DNA from: an uncultured Collinsella sp.
GTDB lineage: Bacteria; Actinomycetota; Coriobacteriia; Coriobacteriales; Coriobacteriaceae
DNA length: 64,000 nt
NCBI GenBank assembly: GCA_900541065.1
Contig: UQIE01000006.1
Coordinates: 1 to 64,000, forward strand
Direction: 5' to 3'
The position numbers and the translations under genes are program-made. Under the pieces are notes generated by a model. It was not told the origin of the DNA, ran no database searches, and saw only the letters and a program-made list of their open reading frames with translations. Positions 27,693 to 39,394 of the stretch are shown one piece after another (the first letter of the stretch is position 1; every line of letters begins with the position of its first letter).

Positions 27693-30600
27693 ATGCAGGC
27701 AGATTCCGCTCAGCAGCAGGGCCTTTATCGTCCCGAATTCGACCACGATGCATGTGGCATCGGCGCGCTTGCCGATATCAACGGTGAGCGTCATCACCAG
27801 ATTCTGGACGATGCGCTATCCATTCTGGTCAACTTGGAGCACCGCGGTGGCACGGGACTCGAGAAGAACACCGGCGACGGCGCCGGCATCCTGTTCCAGG
27901 TTCCGCATCACTTTTTCCGTAAAGAGGCCCAAAAGTGCGGCCAGATTCTGCCGGCAGAGGGCGACTATGGCGTGGCCATGCTGTTCTTCCCGCAGGACGA
28001 CAAGGGCGTAGAGGATGCCCGTCGCGTGTTTGAGGAGGGCTGCGCCGAGGCCGGCGTACCGCTGCTCTTTTGGCGCGAGGTACCCGTCGATCCGCACGAC
28101 CTGGGCGAGACGGCCCGCGCCTGCATGCCCACCATCTTACAGGCTTTCCTGGGCCGCCCCGACGACACGCCGGCAGGTGACGCCTTCGAGCGCCGCCTGT
28201 ACGTGTGCCGCCGCACCATCGAGAAGAAGGCTGACGCCGAGTTCGCCCTGCGCGACAAGATCTTCTACGTGTGCTCCATGAGCTCGCGCACTATCGTGTA
28301 CAAGGGCATGCTCGTCGCCACACAGATGCGCCGCTTCTTCATCGACCTCAACGACGCGGCCGTTAAGACGGCCGTAGCGCTCGTTCACTCGCGCTACTCC
28401 ACCAACACCACGCCCAGCTGGGAGCGCGCACCCCAACCGCTTTATCATCCACAACGGCGAGATCAACACCCTCAAGGGTAATGTCAACTGGATTCGCGCC
28501 CGCGAGCCCAACCTGTACAGCCCCGTGCTGCAGCACGATCTTGAGCGTGTGATGCCCATCATCAACCGCGAGGGCTCCGATTCCGCGATTCTGGACAACG
28601 TGCTCGAGTTCCTGGTCATGAACGGTCGCCCGCTCACGCGTGCCGCGTCCATGTTGCTGCCCGAGCCGTGGGACCACAACGACAGCCTGAGTGAGGAGCG
28701 CCGCGCCTACGACGCCTACCAGTCCATGCTCATGGAGCCGTGGGATGGCCCGGCGGCCATCGCCTTTACCGACGGTCGCACGCTGGGCGCTGCCCTCGAC
28801 CGTAACGGCCTGCGCCCGGCTCGCTACTACGTGACGCGCGACGGCCGCTTTATGCTGGCAAGCGAGGTGGGCACCATCGAGGTGAGCCCCGAGAACATCC
28901 TGACGAGCGGCTGTCTGGGGCCGGGCCAGATGCTCGAGGTCGACTTTGCCCGCGGCCGCGTGATCTACAACGACGAGCTGCGCGCCCGTTACGCCAAGGA
29001 AAAGCCCTACCGTGATTGGATTGCCGAGGAGACACTGACCGTCGACGCGCTCGATAGGCCTGCCGCGGCAACGCCCGCCGAGGACGCCGAGGTGCCCGCC
29101 GCCGTGCGCATGGCCAAGCTCGGGTATCACTGGGATGACGTCGACGAGGTCGTGCGTCCCATGGCCCAGCAGGGCAAGGCGCCGCTCGCCTCGATGGGCA
29201 TCGATGCGCCGCTGGCCTGTCTGTCCAAGAAGACGCGCTCCTTCTACGACTATTTCTATCAGCTGTTCGCCCAGGTCACGAACCCGCCCATCGATGCCCT
29301 TCGCGAGCATATGGTCACCTCGACCACGCTCTACCTGGGCAACCACGGCAACCTGCTCGAGGACTCCCGTACGGCCTGCCAGCTGGTTCGCCTGGAGCGC
29401 CCGTTGCTCAACGAGGAGGAGTTTGACCGCATCTGCGCCATCGACCGTGTGGGCTTTAAGACCCGCCGTTTCCGTGCCGTGTACCGCCGTGATGCCGGCG
29501 AGGGCGCGCTGCAGGCTGCGCTCAAGCAGCTTGCAGAGGATGTTGAGGCCGCGGTCCGCGACGGCGTGAACATCGTGGTGTTGAGCGATCGTGCCGCTGC
29601 GGGCGAGGTGCCCGTGCCGTCGCTGCTCGCCGTGGGCTGTGTGCACAACCACCTGATCCGCGCCGGCGTGCGTACCTTTGCCGACATCGTGGTGGAGTGC
29701 GGCGACGCCGTGTCCCCGCACGACTTTGCGGCACTGGTGGGCTACTCCGCGAGCGGCATCTATCCGTACAACGCACACGCGTGCATCCGCGATCTGGCGG
29801 CACGCGGCGACCTGGATGTGACGGCCGAGCAGGGCATCGCCAACTACAACAAGGCTGCGACCGCCGGCATCGTCTCCATCATGTCCAAGATGGGCATCTC
29901 TACGGTGCAGAGCTACCATTCGGCGCAGATCTTCGAGGCCGTGGGCTTTACGCCGGAGTTCGTTAACGCGTACTTCGCCGGCACGGTGAGCCGTGTGGGC
30001 GGTATGGGTGTCGAGGACGTCGAGCGCGAGCAAAACGAGCGCTATGACGCCGCGCTCGCTATCCTTAAGAGCCCGGCTCCCGATCAGCTGCCCACGCTGG
30101 GTCTGACCAAGTGGCGCCCGCTCGGCGGCGAGGATCACCTCATCGATCCGCAGACTGTCTACCTGTTGCAAACCGCCTGCCGTGAGGACAGCTACGACAC
30201 CTTTAAGGAGTACAGCGCCCGCCTGCATCGCACCGGCCGTGCCGTGCGCCTGCGCGACTTGCTCGACTTTGATGCCAGCGGCCGCACTCCGGTGGCACTC
30301 GACGAGGTCGAGTCCGCACTCAACATCGTCCGCCGCTTTAACACCGGCGCCATGTCGTATGGCTCCATCAGCAAAGAGGCACACGAGTGCATGGCCATCG
30401 CCATGAACCGCCTGCATGGCCGTTCCAACTCGGGCGAGGGCGGCGAGGATCCGCGTCGCGAGACCCCGCTGGCTAATGGAGACTCCAAGAACTCCGCCAT
30501 CAAGCAGGTAGCAAGTGCGCGCTTTGGCGTGACGAGCCGCTATCTGTGCAGCGCCTTCGAGATTCAGATCAAGATGGCCCAGGGCGCCAAGCCCGGCGAG

Positions 30601-32388
30601 GGTGGCCACCTGCCCGGCAAGAAGGTCTACCCCTGGATCGCCGAGGTCCGTCAGTCCACGCCCGGCATCGGCCTGATCTCGCCTCCGCCGCACCACGATA
30701 TTTACTCCATTGAGGACCTGGCAGAGCTTATCTTCGATCTTAAGAACGCCAACCCCGGTGCGCGCGTGTCGGTCAAGCTGGTCAGCGAGGCCGGCGTCGG
30801 CACCATCGCTACCGGTGTGGCCAAGGGTGCTGCCGACAAGATCTTGATCAGCGGCCACAATGGCGGCTCGGGTGCCGCTGCGCGCGACTCTATCTGGCAT
30901 GTGGGTCTGCCGTTGGAGCTTGGCCTCGCCGAGGCTCAGCAGACGCTGCTGCAAAACGGCCTGCGCTCACGCGTGGTGCTCGAGGCCGACGGCAAGCTCA
31001 TGGACGGCACCGATGTTGCCGTCGCCTGCTTGCTGGGCGCCGAGGAGTTTGGCTTTGCGACCATGCCGCTCATCTCCATGGGCTGCCTCATGCAGCGCGA
31101 CTGCCAGCAGGACACCTGCCCGGCCGGCATCGCCACGCAGAACTGCCGCCTGCGTCGCGGCTTCCGCGGCAAGCCCGAGCACGTTGAGCACTTTATGCTC
31201 TTTGTTGCCGAGCAGCTGCGCGAGGTCATGGCGAGCCTGGGCTTCCGCACCGTCGACGAGATGGTCGGCCATCCCGAGTGCTTGCGCCAGATCGAGGTCC
31301 CGGGCAACCGCAAGGCCAACCTGCTCGATCTGTCGCCCGTGCTGGCAAGCGCGACCTGCGAGTTCGGTGCCCATATTCCGGGCGCCGACGGTCGCCACTT
31401 CCTGCCGCAGATGGCCGCGGACAGCGAGCTCGACAAGACGCTCGACTCCACGTTGTTTGTGCCCTATACGGCCGACGCCCGTGCGCATCTGCGTCCGATT
31501 CGCTTCCGCGCCGATATCGCCAACGTCAACCGCTGCGTGGGCACCATCTTGGGCAACGCGGTGACCAAGGCGCATCCCGAGGGCCTGCCCGCCGGCTCCA
31601 TCACCATCGATTGCGATGGTTCGGCCGGCCAGAGCTTTGGCGCCTTCCTGCCGCGCGGCATTACGCTCAACGTGTGCGGCGACGCCAACGACTACTTTGG
31701 CAAGGGACTTTCGGGCGGCGAGGTGTCGGTGCGCCCCAACCCGCATGCGACCTACAAGTTCGACGAGAACATCATCGTGGGCAACGTTGCGTTCTTTGGT
31801 GCCACGAGCGGCCGCGGCTTCATTAACGGCCTGGCGGGCCAGCGTTTTGCCGTACGCAACTCCGGTGCCACCGTGGTGGTCGAGGGCTGCGGCAACCATG
31901 GCTGCGAGTACATGACGGGCGGTCTGGCACTCATCCTGGGCGAGGTCGGGCAGAATTTTGCCGCCGGCATGACAGGCGGCGTGGCCTACGTCTTTGACCA
32001 GTACGGCACGCTCGACGCCCGCGTGAACCACGAGAGCGTGGAGCTCAAGGCCCCGACGGCCGGTGAGCTGGCGCAGATTCGCGAGCTCATCCAGGAGCAC
32101 GTGGACGCGACGCAGAGTCCGCGCGGAATTAAGCTGCTCTACAGCTTCGACTCGATGAGCAAGCACTTTGTGAAGGTCATTCCGACCGAGTACGAGCGCG
32201 TGCTGGCGATTGTCGCCGCGGGTGAGGCTGCCGGCAAGACGCATGCGCAGGCCGAGGAGCTGGCGTTTGACATCGTGACCGGTCGCGCGAGCGCCGCGGA
32301 TGTCGCTCGCTTTGATGTTGCGGGCAGTGCTGCGGGCGCTGCGTCCGTGGCTGCCAGCTCTGTTGCTTCGACCAAGAAGGAGGCGTAA
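27693..32388 (+). CDS. gltB: Glutamate synthase large subunit, interrupted by a one-base frameshift
   Basis: It encodes about 1565 residues in two frames, 27693-28481 and onward to 32388. It makes glutamate from glutamine and 2-oxoglutarate. The N-terminal amidotransferase nucleophile is Cys21 (HDACGIGALAD), freed by propeptide cleavage in this family. The FMN domain (TPGIGLISPPPHHDIYSIED; HNGGSGA) and the 3Fe-4S ligands CLMQRDCQQDTCPAG are intact, and the C-terminal beta-helix domain follows. The reading frame breaks at about 28428 in AHPNRFIIHNGEINT. Everything after resumes in a +1 frame without loss, so a base is missing either in the organism or in the sequence. GGGGAGG precedes ATG 27693. 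Confidence 0.9.
28421..28440 (+). other. gltB: Frameshift site in gltB
   Basis: The DNA reads GAGCGCGCACCCCAACCGC. Adding one C to give GCC CAC CCC AAC CGC restores the conserved AHPNRF. Without it, translation ends at TAA 28479-28481. A +1 slip on CCCC would also restore the frame with loss of only the His. Confidence 0.8.
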
Positions 32389-32393
32389 GTGCC

Positions 32394-33875
<1,482 letters not shown>

Positions 33876-33887
33876 GGTAGTCATTCA

Positions 33888-33926
33888 AGAACGTCCCCAA
33901 TGACTAGTCATTGGGGACGTTCTTTT
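33888..33926 (+). terminator. gltBD terminator made of a family E palindrome
   Basis: AAGAACGTCCCCAATGAC pairs perfectly with GTCATTGGGGACGTTCTT across TA, followed by TTTTT. It shows that family E sequence can act as a factor-independent terminator. Confidence 0.8.
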
Positions 33927-33960
33927 TTTGTCTAGTCGTTGGGGGACACTCTTCGCGGGG
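33906..33960 (+). repeat. Family E repeat
   Basis: AGTCATTGGGGACGTTC is followed after a T-run by TAGTCGTTGGGGGACACTC, the same two-part unit as at 2062. The rest of the 367-bp gap (33961-34242) holds short reading frames without family resemblance and no signal I can name. Confidence 0.8.
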
Positions 33961-34242
33961 CGCCTGTTCGTTTGTCGACGTATGGGTGTTCGTTTGTCGA
34001 CTTCTTGGGCTGTGGTCACCTGCTCTTTTTGTGGTGGTAGCGGGCATCTGGCTCAAAAGGGCGGGTTGGCTGTCTATGTCTACCTGCGGTTTCTTTGCGG
34101 TGTGCTCATTCGGTCAAGTGTCCCGTCAAGTGTTTGGTTAGCATCTGGTTTGCAGTCGAAGGCCTATTTTGCCCGCGCTTGCCTCGGTTGCCCGCCCTCC
34201 TCGTAAGCTCAAATTGAGGCCCATCAGTTTGAGGAGGATGCC

Positions 34243-34950
34243 ATGACTGACCAAGTTTTTAACCGAGCAGAGCTGGCCGAAGCCGTTGGCAACGATATTG
34301 CCGACATGGCCCACTTTTGGATGCTGCGGAAGTTTCAATTCCTGGAGCCGGCGCGCGAGCAGTTCGAGATTATCGTCGATCCGTGGCTCAGCTATTGCGA
34401 GGAACCTTCTCAAAACGAAATCATGGCCTACAACATGGCGTTTACCGATTGGCTGCTGTTTGAGCGCCCCTATTACCACGGCAAGACGCTGTTGGAACTG
34501 TATGTGGACGAGCCGCCAGCGTCAATTTCTCCTGCTTCGCTCGGGCGTCTTAAGCAGGTGCGTGACACGCAGTATTTCTCGCGCTTTGGCATTTTGGACA
34601 AGGATCCCGCGACTGGCATTGTCGTGCTGAAGGACACGCGCACCGACCGTCGCTTTGACGTCTACGACCCACATATCGTGCAAAAGGAGCACTGGAACGA
34701 TGGCGCGATTGCGGTACGACTCGCGTGCGTCGACGATGTCTGGCTGACGGCGGGGCAGCTCTACTTGTATGACATCGCGCGCCTGAGCGACACGGCGGTC
34801 GACGGGCCGGGCGCGGTGCATCCCGAGGACCTAGAGGACGGTTTCGATACCTCGTGCATCAGCTTCTTTTTGCGCCTGGTCCGCGACATCATGGGTGCTC
34901 AGGGACGCTACGTGAAGTCGCTCAATATTTACGAGCAGGAATGGGAGTAG
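34243..34950 (+). CDS. Unknown conserved-looking protein
   Basis: A 235-residue soluble protein. I do not recognise a family. The sequence is rich in aromatic and acidic residues (MAHFWMLRKFQFLEPAREQF; TDWLLFERPYYHGKTLLELY; VDDVWLTAGQLYLYD), with no signal peptide, membrane segment or metal motif. A good ribosome-binding site (GAGGAGG) precedes ATG 34243, and its codon use is like that of its neighbours, so it is likely real. It stands alone between the gltBD terminator and a family A cluster. Confidence 0.7.
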   Translation: MTDQVFNRAELAEAVGNDIADMAHFWMLRKFQFLEPAREQFEIIVDPWLSYCEEPSQNEIMAYNMAFTDWLLFERPYYHGKTLLELYVDEPPASISPASLGRLKQVRDTQYFSRFGILDKDPATGIVVLKDTRTDRRFDVYDPHIVQKEHWNDGAIAVRLACVDDVWLTAGQLYLYDIARLSDTAVDGPGAVHPEDLEDGFDTSCISFFLRLVRDIMGAQGRYVKSLNIYEQEWE

Positions 34951-34990
34951 GGGACGGGCGGTTGTCGCCTGCCTTGCCTTCCGCCTTTAT

Positions 34991-35128
34991 GTCTCGATCT
35001 GTAACGTTTAGAGGCCGTTTGGGGCCGTAACTGTTACAGATTGAGACAAAGAGGTGCAATGCTGCACGAATGTCTCGATTTGTAACGTTTGGCGGTCAAA
35101 AATCGGTCTTCCTGTTACAGATCAAGAC
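34991..35128. repeat. Family A cluster of two 57-bp palindromes
   Basis: Units are 34991-35047 and 35072-35128 (81 bp apart), both with GTAACGTTT at the left junction. The second is followed by TTTGCCGACGG, like the end of the first cluster. It immediately precedes the AbiEi-like gene. Confidence 0.92.
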
Positions 35129-35154
35129 GTTTGCCGACGGCGGCAACGGTGACA

Positions 35155-36225
35155 ATGGCCCATTTCTCCGATGTGGTGGTGATGGAAGTGTCTAATACCG
35201 TTCTTAAACACAAGTATGCAACACGTAACACCTTGGCGCGAAATAGGATGCTAGCCAGGCTCACGGAGGCGGCTGAACAAGGCGTGCTGCTTGTGACACA
35301 CGACAATGCCGAGCTCATGTGGCTGCGGCGTCATGTGGGAACCGATGATATTGCGGAGCCCGAGCCGTATTTGTTCTGTTTTCAACATGATTGGGATGCG
35401 TTGACGCCGGCGGAGCGAGCGCTGCGTACCATCAAAGGGCTTGCGGAGTTTCATCCCGATTGGGCGTTTTGGGGTTATGACGCGGCACTTTTGTGGGGTT
35501 TGGAGGTGCCGAATGATCTGCTTGGGCCGCGATTTCTTGTTAAGACAGGTTACTCGGTGCCGCTGAGTGCAGGATGTCGGCTGTTGCGTCCGCAGGCGGC
35601 GGGTGCGCTTGAACAAGTCGACGGCGTGCGGGCGACGCCGTTTTGGCGCACGGTAGAGGATTGCCTGCTGCGCGCGCCGTTTTCGTATGGCTTGGCGATT
35701 GCCGATTCTGCGTTGCGAGCAAAGGGCGTATCGCGCGATGACTTTTGTGAGCGGCTTCGTATGGATTGTGAAGGCAAGCGCGGGCATCGCAGAGCGCAGG
35801 TGATTGCGTCGTATGCGGACGGGCTGTCCGAAAACGGCGGCGAGTCTCGATTTCGGGCGTTCTTTATTGCGTACGGTTTTCCGGTGCCAGAGTTGCAGGT
35901 GGAGTTCCGTGATCCGCTCAATCCGACCAGCGTGTTTCGAGTCGACTATTTTTGGCGGCTCGAGGACGGGACATGTGTCATCGGCGAGCTCGATGGAAAG
36001 GGAAAGTATGCCTTACAGAACGACGAGGGCCGGGAGTCGGTCGACCCATTCGTGGCAGAACGTCAACGGGAGTCCCATCTGACGATGCTCGGACATAAGG
36101 TACTGAGGTTTACGTTTGATGAGCTCAAGAACCCGGGGAAGCTGGCTGAAAAGATGAGACTGGCGGGCATTCCGCGACGGGCCGATTTGGCTGAGGAATG
36201 GAGACGCCAGTGGTATGGGTGCTAA
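35155..36225 (+). CDS. AbiEi-like protein with predicted PD-(D/E)XK nuclease domain
   Basis: A 356-residue protein. The N-terminal two thirds resemble AbiEi-type antitoxin/transcription regulator proteins annotated in actinobacteria (ALRTIKGLAEFHPDWAFWGYDAALLWGLEVP; LEQVDGVRATPFWRTVEDCL). The last third has a DUF559/Vsr-like pattern, VDYFWRLEDGTCVIGELDGKGKY, giving Asp, then Glu-x-Asp-Gly-Lys as possible metal and catalytic residues (about 262-283). It ends LTMLGHKVLRFTFDELKNP, typical of such nucleases. No AbiEii-type toxin gene is adjacent. The start is uncertain: ATG 35155 has no clear ribosome-binding site, and the frame is open upstream into the repeat. Family A repeat clusters lie on both sides. 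Confidence 0.72.
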   Translation: MAHFSDVVVMEVSNTVLKHKYATRNTLARNRMLARLTEAAEQGVLLVTHDNAELMWLRRHVGTDDIAEPEPYLFCFQHDWDALTPAERALRTIKGLAEFHPDWAFWGYDAALLWGLEVPNDLLGPRFLVKTGYSVPLSAGCRLLRPQAAGALEQVDGVRATPFWRTVEDCLLRAPFSYGLAIADSALRAKGVSRDDFCERLRMDCEGKRGHRRAQVIASYADGLSENGGESRFRAFFIAYGFPVPELQVEFRDPLNPTSVFRVDYFWRLEDGTCVIGELDGKGKYALQNDEGRESVDPFVAERQRESHLTMLGHKVLRFTFDELKNPGKLAEKMRLAGIPRRADLAEEWRRQWYGC

Positions 36226-36266
36226 GGGGTGCGGCTGACGCGGGTGTGGTTGTTCCTACCGAGTTT

Positions 36267-36484
36267 GTCTCGATCTGTAACAACAAGGGGCCGTTTGGCC
36301 TCGTAACTGTTACAGATCGAGACAGAAGGTTGGCTGCCGCTAAAAGATCTCAATCTGTAACATCTAGAGGCCGAAAACCTGTCTAACTGTTACAGATCGA
36401 GACAAAGGTTGGACGAGGTGCCGAAAGATCTTGTTCTGTAACATTTGGCTGCTAAAACCCGGTCCACCTGTTACAGATTGAGAC
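36267..36484. repeat. Family A cluster of three 57-bp palindromes
   Basis: Units are 36267-36323, 36347-36403 and 36428-36484 (80 and 81 bp apart). The last is followed by TTTCCCGGACG. It lies 41 bp after the AbiEi-like gene, in the 408-bp gap before the amidohydrolase; 36485-36633 shows nothing else except the ribosome-binding site. Confidence 0.92.
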
Positions 36485-36633
36485 ATTTCCCGGACGTCGC
36501 TGGGGTGGGACTGCAACGCGTTCCGTTCTCCGTATCTCCTCCTTTCTCCGTTAACCGATATGTCCGCAGCAATCCCGCTGCACTGGGTAATAATGGACAA
36601 ATGTTCAAGTTAATCGTGAGGGAGGAGCTCGAT

Positions 36634-38004
36634 ATGGCGACTGCCGATCGTCCCACGTTGTTTATCAATGCGACCGTCCTGGATGGCTCGGAGCATATGG
36701 AGCCGCAGCCCGATATGGCCGTGGCCGTTGAGCGCGGTGTCATCACCTGGATTGGTCCGAGCGCCGTGGCGCAAGCACCTGCAGGTGCCGAGGTTATCGA
36801 CCTGGCCGGCGCGTACCTCATGCCGGGCCTCATCAATATGCATGTGCATCTGTGCGGTTCGGGCAAGCCGGTTTCGGCGGGAGATGCCGGCGCGCTGATG
36901 AAGAAGCTCGACAATCCCGTGGGCCGCGCCATCGTGCGCCATATCCTCAAGGGCAGCGCTCAGCAGCAGCTGGCAAGTGGCGTGACTACGGTGCGCGGTG
37001 CGGGCGACCCGCTGTTTGCCGACATCGCCGTGCGCAACGCCATCGACGCCGGCAAGTATCAGGGTCCGCGTCTGGTGGCGCCGGGAACGGGCGTCACGGT
37101 GCCGGGCGGCCATGGCGCGGGCTTGTTCGCCCAGGTGGCCAACAGTCCCTTCGAGGCGGCCGAACAGGTGCGCGACTTGTACGCGCGTGGTGCCGACGTC
37201 ATTAAGCTGTTCGTGACGGGCGGCGTGTTCGACGCGACTGAAGTGGGCGAGCCGGGCGTGCTGCGCATGCCGGTCGATGTCGCCGCGGCGGCGTGCAAGG
37301 CGGCGCACGAGGTTGGCCTTCCGGTCATGGCCCATGTCGAGAGCACCGAAGGTGTGAAGGCCGCGCTTCAGGCCGGCGTCGACACAATCGAGCACGGCGC
37401 TCCGATGACCCCCGAGATCATGGAGCTGTATCACGGTGCCGCAGGTACGCAACTCGAGGGACGCGCGCCGAGTGTGACCTGCACCATCAGCCCGGCGCTG
37501 CCGTTTGTGTTGCTCGATCCGGAAAAGACTCATTCGACTGACACGCAAAAGAAGAACGGCGACATCGTGTGCTCGGGCATTATCGAGAGTGCTCGTGCGG
37601 CGCTAGAAGCCGGTATCAAGGTAGGCCTGGGCACGGACTCGAGCTGCCCGTTCGTGACGCAGTACGACATGTGGCGCGAGGTGGCCTACTTTGCCAAGTA
37701 CGCGGGCGTGAGCAATGCGTTTGCGCTGCATACGGCCACGCAGGTCAATGCTGAGCTACTGGGCCTGGGTGACGAGACCGGTACGATCGAGTGCGGCAAG
37801 GCGGCCGACATTTTGACGACGCGCGAGAACCCGCTCGATGACCTGTGCGCTCTGCGTGAGCCGATGCATGTGATGTGCCGCGGTGACTTGGTGCGCAAGC
37901 TCAAGGTCAAGCGTATCCCTGAGGTTGACGCGGAGCTCGACGCGATTATGGCCATGCCGGCAAAAGCCCTGGCAGAGGAGCTCTCTCGCGACGGCGTGGC
38001 ATAG
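36634..38004 (+). CDS. Metal-dependent amidohydrolase
   Basis: A 456-residue protein of the imidazolonepropionase/prolidase-like amidohydrolase group. Motif NMHVHLCG (HxH, residues about 70-73), AHVES and DTIEHGAPM supply metal ligands, and GLGTDSSCPFV has the conserved Asp. It is cytoplasmic; it probably cleaves an N-acyl or dipeptide-like amide. The substrate is unknown and there is no pathway context. The start is ATG 36634 with GGGAGGAG 8 bases upstream, although the frame is open further up. A terminator shared with the convergent gene follows. Confidence 0.85.
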   Translation: MATADRPTLFINATVLDGSEHMEPQPDMAVAVERGVITWIGPSAVAQAPAGAEVIDLAGAYLMPGLINMHVHLCGSGKPVSAGDAGALMKKLDNPVGRAIVRHILKGSAQQQLASGVTTVRGAGDPLFADIAVRNAIDAGKYQGPRLVAPGTGVTVPGGHGAGLFAQVANSPFEAAEQVRDLYARGADVIKLFVTGGVFDATEVGEPGVLRMPVDVAAAACKAAHEVGLPVMAHVESTEGVKAALQAGVDTIEHGAPMTPEIMELYHGAAGTQLEGRAPSVTCTISPALPFVLLDPEKTHSTDTQKKNGDIVCSGIIESARAALEAGIKVGLGTDSSCPFVTQYDMWREVAYFAKYAGVSNAFALHTATQVNAELLGLGDETGTIECGKAADILTTRENPLDDLCALREPMHVMCRGDLVRKLKVKRIPEVDAELDAIMAMPAKALAEELSRDGVA

Positions 38005-38037
38005 ACGGGACAAAGGGATAGCTCCGTTGCCGCATAC

Positions 38038-38081
38038 AAAAAGCCGAGGTCTCAACACGAGGCCTCGGCTTTTATTTTGTC
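38038..38081. terminator. Bidirectional terminator
   Basis: AAAAGCCGAGG pairs with CCTCGGCTTTT, with T-runs on both sides, between convergent genes. Confidence 0.85.
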
Positions 38082-38095
38082 CTATGGTGTAGCGG

Positions 38096-38569
38096 CTAGG
38101 AGCGCGTTTCCATCTTGGCATGGCACTTGGGGCAGGTGACGCGGATCTTGCCCTTGCCCTTGGGGACGGACAGCATCTGACCGCAGTTAGGGCACTTAAG
38201 GTACGCTGTGGTCTTGCGGCCCTTCCACATCTTCTTGGCCGTGCGCTTGGCACGTTCAAAGTCTTCCTTGCTGGTGCCGGCCGTGCGCGAGGCGTTGGCA
38301 GCTGCAGTCCCGCCGCCCAAGCTGGCGACGAACTTGCCGAGGCCGGGGACGTTCGCGGTCGCCGTGACAAAGGCATCGTTCTCCTTGCGGCGCGCGTCGA
38401 TGTTTTTGGACAGGCCGCGCAGCACGCCAATCACGATAACGGCGATGGCGATCCAGCTGAGCCACTGGTGGTGGGCCATCGATCCGACCATCGCGAAAAT
38501 AATTCCTATGAAGCCCAACACGACGGTGAGTTCGTCGGCGCCGTTGCGACCCTTCATAAAGTCATTCAT
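38096..38569 (-). CDS. Small membrane protein with C-terminal zinc ribbon
   Basis: A 157-residue protein. Two hydrophobic segments (about residues 17-52) are followed by a basic linker and a C-terminal zinc ribbon (CPNCGQMLSVPKGKGKIRVTCPKCH). Function is unknown; related zinc-ribbon membrane proteins are common in Firmicutes and Actinobacteria. The start ATG 38569 has AAAGG upstream; the frame's upstream extension would run into a family C repeat and is not used. Confidence 0.75.
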   Translation of the reverse strand: MNDFMKGRNGADELTVVLGFIGIIFAMVGSMAHHQWLSWIAIAVIVIGVLRGLSKNIDARRKENDAFVTATANVPGLGKFVASLGGGTAAANASRTAGTSKEDFERAKRTAKKMWKGRKTTAYLKCPNCGQMLSVPKGKGKIRVTCPKCHAKMETRS

Positions 38570-38614
38570 GCGAATTGCCTTTCGTTCGATATGCTGCACG
38601 CCTTTATACCCCTT

Positions 38615-38682
38615 TTGGTGCATTGGGGACAGGTTAATCTGCACCAAGGTGGTGCAAACGTACCTGTCCCCCCCTGCACCAA
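38615..38682. repeat. Family C palindrome, uninterrupted
   Basis: The left half TTGGTGCATTGGGGACAGG is followed by TTAATCTGCACCAA, then the right half GGTGCAAACGTACCTGTCCC ending in TGCACCAA. The halves pair over about 30 bp. It lies directly after the csoR stop codon on the minus strand. It is the intact counterpart of the interrupted copy at 48200-48345. Confidence 0.8.
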
Positions 38683-38955
38683 TTACTTGGCGAGCTTGTC
38701 GACGACGCGTTCGATCTCGGCGAGCTTGGCGGCTTTGAGCTCCTCGTCGCCCGATTCGATGGCCGAGGCGACGCAGCCCTCGATGTGTGCCTTCAACACA
38801 TCGGCGTTGATGCGGGCGATGAGCGCCTGCGTGGCCATGAGCTGCGTGGAGACGTCGATGCAGTAACGGTCCTCCTCCACCATCCGCAGGATGCCGTCGA
38901 TTTGCCCGCGTGCCGTCTTGAGCATGCGGGTCACCGATTTATGGTCTGCCATCAT
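38683..38955 (-). CDS. csoR: Copper-sensing repressor of the CsoR family
   Basis: A 90-residue all-helical repressor that releases DNA on binding Cu(I). The metal triad is Cys32, His57 and Cys61 (YCIDVSTQL; AHIEGCV), exactly the CsoR pattern. It is the last gene of the copA-copZ-csoR cluster on the minus strand. A candidate operator lies before copA at 41884-41903. The start may be Met1 or Met2. A family C repeat follows its stop codon directly. Confidence 0.93.
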   Translation of the reverse strand: MMADHKSVTRMLKTARGQIDGILRMVEEDRYCIDVSTQLMATQALIARINADVLKAHIEGCVASAIESGDEELKAAKLAEIERVVDKLAK

Positions 38956-38998
38956 GGCGAGTCCTCGTTTCTGGTCAATCCTTCAAATGCCTCACCCT

Positions 38999-39067
38999 CA
39001 GTTGCGGTGAAATAGTTCCTGATTGAAGGCTTAAAGCGTTTAAACCGGAACTATTTCACCGCAACTT
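38999..39067. repeat. Family B 69-bp palindrome
   Basis: The left arm CAGTTGCGGTGAAATAG and the right arm ending CTATTTCACCGCAACTT are 23-bp arms with two mismatches, around a 23-base loop. It lies between csoR and copZ. Confidence 0.87.
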
Positions 39068-39110
39068 CTGAGGGGCTGGTTGGGCAGCGGTGTCTGTTGG
39101 TGCGCAGCTG

Positions 39111-39332
39111 CTACGCGGCGGTCACGGACAGGGCGTGGAACTTCTCGCCGGCGCCCTCGACGGCGGCGGCGAGCTGCTCGGCGGTCACGGTGTCGGCGCA
39201 CTCTACCTGGACGGTCTGGGTCTCGTGATCGGCGTCGGCATCGGTCACGCCTGCCACGTTGAGCAGCGCCGTCTCGACAGTGGCGTCGCAGTGGCCGCAC
39301 ATAAGGCCGGAAGTCTTGATTGTGTAACGCAT
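39111..39332 (-). CDS. copZ: Copper chaperone (heavy-metal-associated domain)
   Basis: A 73-residue ferredoxin-like HMA domain. The Cu(I)-binding loop GLMCGHCDATV has Cys12 and Cys15. It should deliver copper to CopA or CsoR in the cytoplasm. AAGGAG precedes its ATG. It lies 152 bp downstream of copA, separated by a large hairpin that reaches into the copA stop codon. Confidence 0.92.
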   Translation of the reverse strand: MRYTIKTSGLMCGHCDATVETALLNVAGVTDADADHETQTVQVECADTVTAEQLAAAVEGAGEKFHALSVTAA

Positions 39333-39394
39333 GGGTGTACTCCTTATCGATTGAGATTATCTGACAGTTTAGTCGTGAACAGCGTCATCTTAAA

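Noticed and set aside
33911..34206. Short plus-strand frames after gltD
   Set aside because: They start within the terminator repeat, lack ribosome-binding sites and resemble no family.
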